A DNA stretch of 64,000 nucleotides from JBGAHD01 sp044226395. GTDB lineage: Bacteria; Pseudomonadota; Gammaproteobacteria; Xanthomonadales; Ahniellaceae. The first letter of the stretch is position 1. Each line of letters starts with the position of its first letter. Positions 63,958 to 64,000 of this stretch are shown one piece after another. The notes beneath the pieces were generated by a model. It was not told the origin of the DNA. It saw only the letters and a list, made by a program, of their open reading frames with translations, and searched no databases. The stretch lies in contig JBGAHD010000005.1 in NCBI GenBank assembly GCA_044226395.1, positions 1 to 64,000 of the forward strand, in the 5' to 3' direction. The position numbers and the translations under genes are program-made.

Positions 63958-64000
63958 GCGCGCGGCGCGGGCTCGCCGACGACGAAGGCGATCACGTCGC
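63954..64000 (-). CDS. C-terminal end of a gene entering from the right edge (partial)
   Basis: The minus-strand frame is open from the edge to a TGA at 63956-63954, ending in residues DVIAFVVGEPAPRA. The stop overlaps the MBL-fold gene start in an ATGA arrangement, which makes it a likely real partner in that transcript. Fifteen codons are too few for identification. Confidence 0.4.
   Translation of the reverse strand, partial: DVIAFVVGEPAPRA

Overview
The window is GC-rich chromosomal DNA, almost fully coding, with many 1-13 base gene overlaps. Gene content and order (cbb3 oxidase cluster, an FNR regulator, yebC-ruvCA-kup-ruvB-ybgC-tolQRAB-pal-cpoB-queE-queC-tRNA-Lys) point to a gammaproteobacterium, probably of the Lysobacterales (Xanthomonadales). 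That placement is inferred from synteny and protein families, not from a marker gene.

Layout. (1) 1-841: end of an unknown gene and an S1/P1-type nuclease. (2) 985-9827, plus strand: ccoN-O-Q-P, a small unknown membrane protein, ccoG-H-I-S and a DsbD_2/TauE-like membrane protein, all for making a high-affinity cbb3 oxidase; an FNR-type box lies 60 bases before ccoN. (3) 9829-36059: a pectin and galacturonate catabolic locus. It has five units: uxaC-kduI-kduD-SGNH/cupin esterase (minus); a LacI regulator (minus) divergent from uxaA-reductase (plus); a 2-keto-4-pentenoate-hydratase-family gene with three TRAP transporter genes (minus), divergent from a pectate lyase (plus); a pectin methylesterase and a TonB-dependent receptor (both minus); and kdgK, a four-gene sugar ABC transporter, a GH28 and a GH105 enzyme (plus). 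Five copies of an ACCGGT-centred palindrome lie in the intergenic regions of this locus only, and are probably the LacI operators. (4) 36073-37336: FNR/ANR regulator and a SnoaL-like protein. (5) 37510-49295: conserved housekeeping block (tRNA-Lys, queC/E, Tol-Pal, ruvABC, kup, yebC). (6) 49398-63957: alpha/beta hydrolase, aspS, alpha-2-macroglobulin with penicillin-binding protein 1C, a FmdB-like zinc ribbon, an ABC-F ATPase and a metallo-beta-lactamase-fold protein, with the end of another gene at the right edge.

How the parts work together (inference from families). Exported pectate lyase and methylesterase cut and demethylate pectin; the TonB receptor takes oligomers across the outer membrane; the SGNH/cupin protein removes acetyl groups in the periplasm; the ABC and TRAP systems import oligomers and monomers; cytoplasmic GH28 and GH105 release galacturonate and unsaturated uronate; UxaC, the mannitol-dehydrogenase-family reductase and UxaA (saturated branch) and KduI and KduD (unsaturated branch) converge on 2-keto-3-deoxygluconate, which KdgK phosphorylates. 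KDPG aldolase is not in the window.

The most notable points are the compact ACCGGT regulon, the SGNH-esterase/cupin fusion, the hydratase-family gene of unknown role co-transcribed with the TRAP system, and the position of the whole pectin locus between the cbb3 cluster and fnr. No CRISPR array, insertion sequence, integrase, phage gene or defence system was seen.
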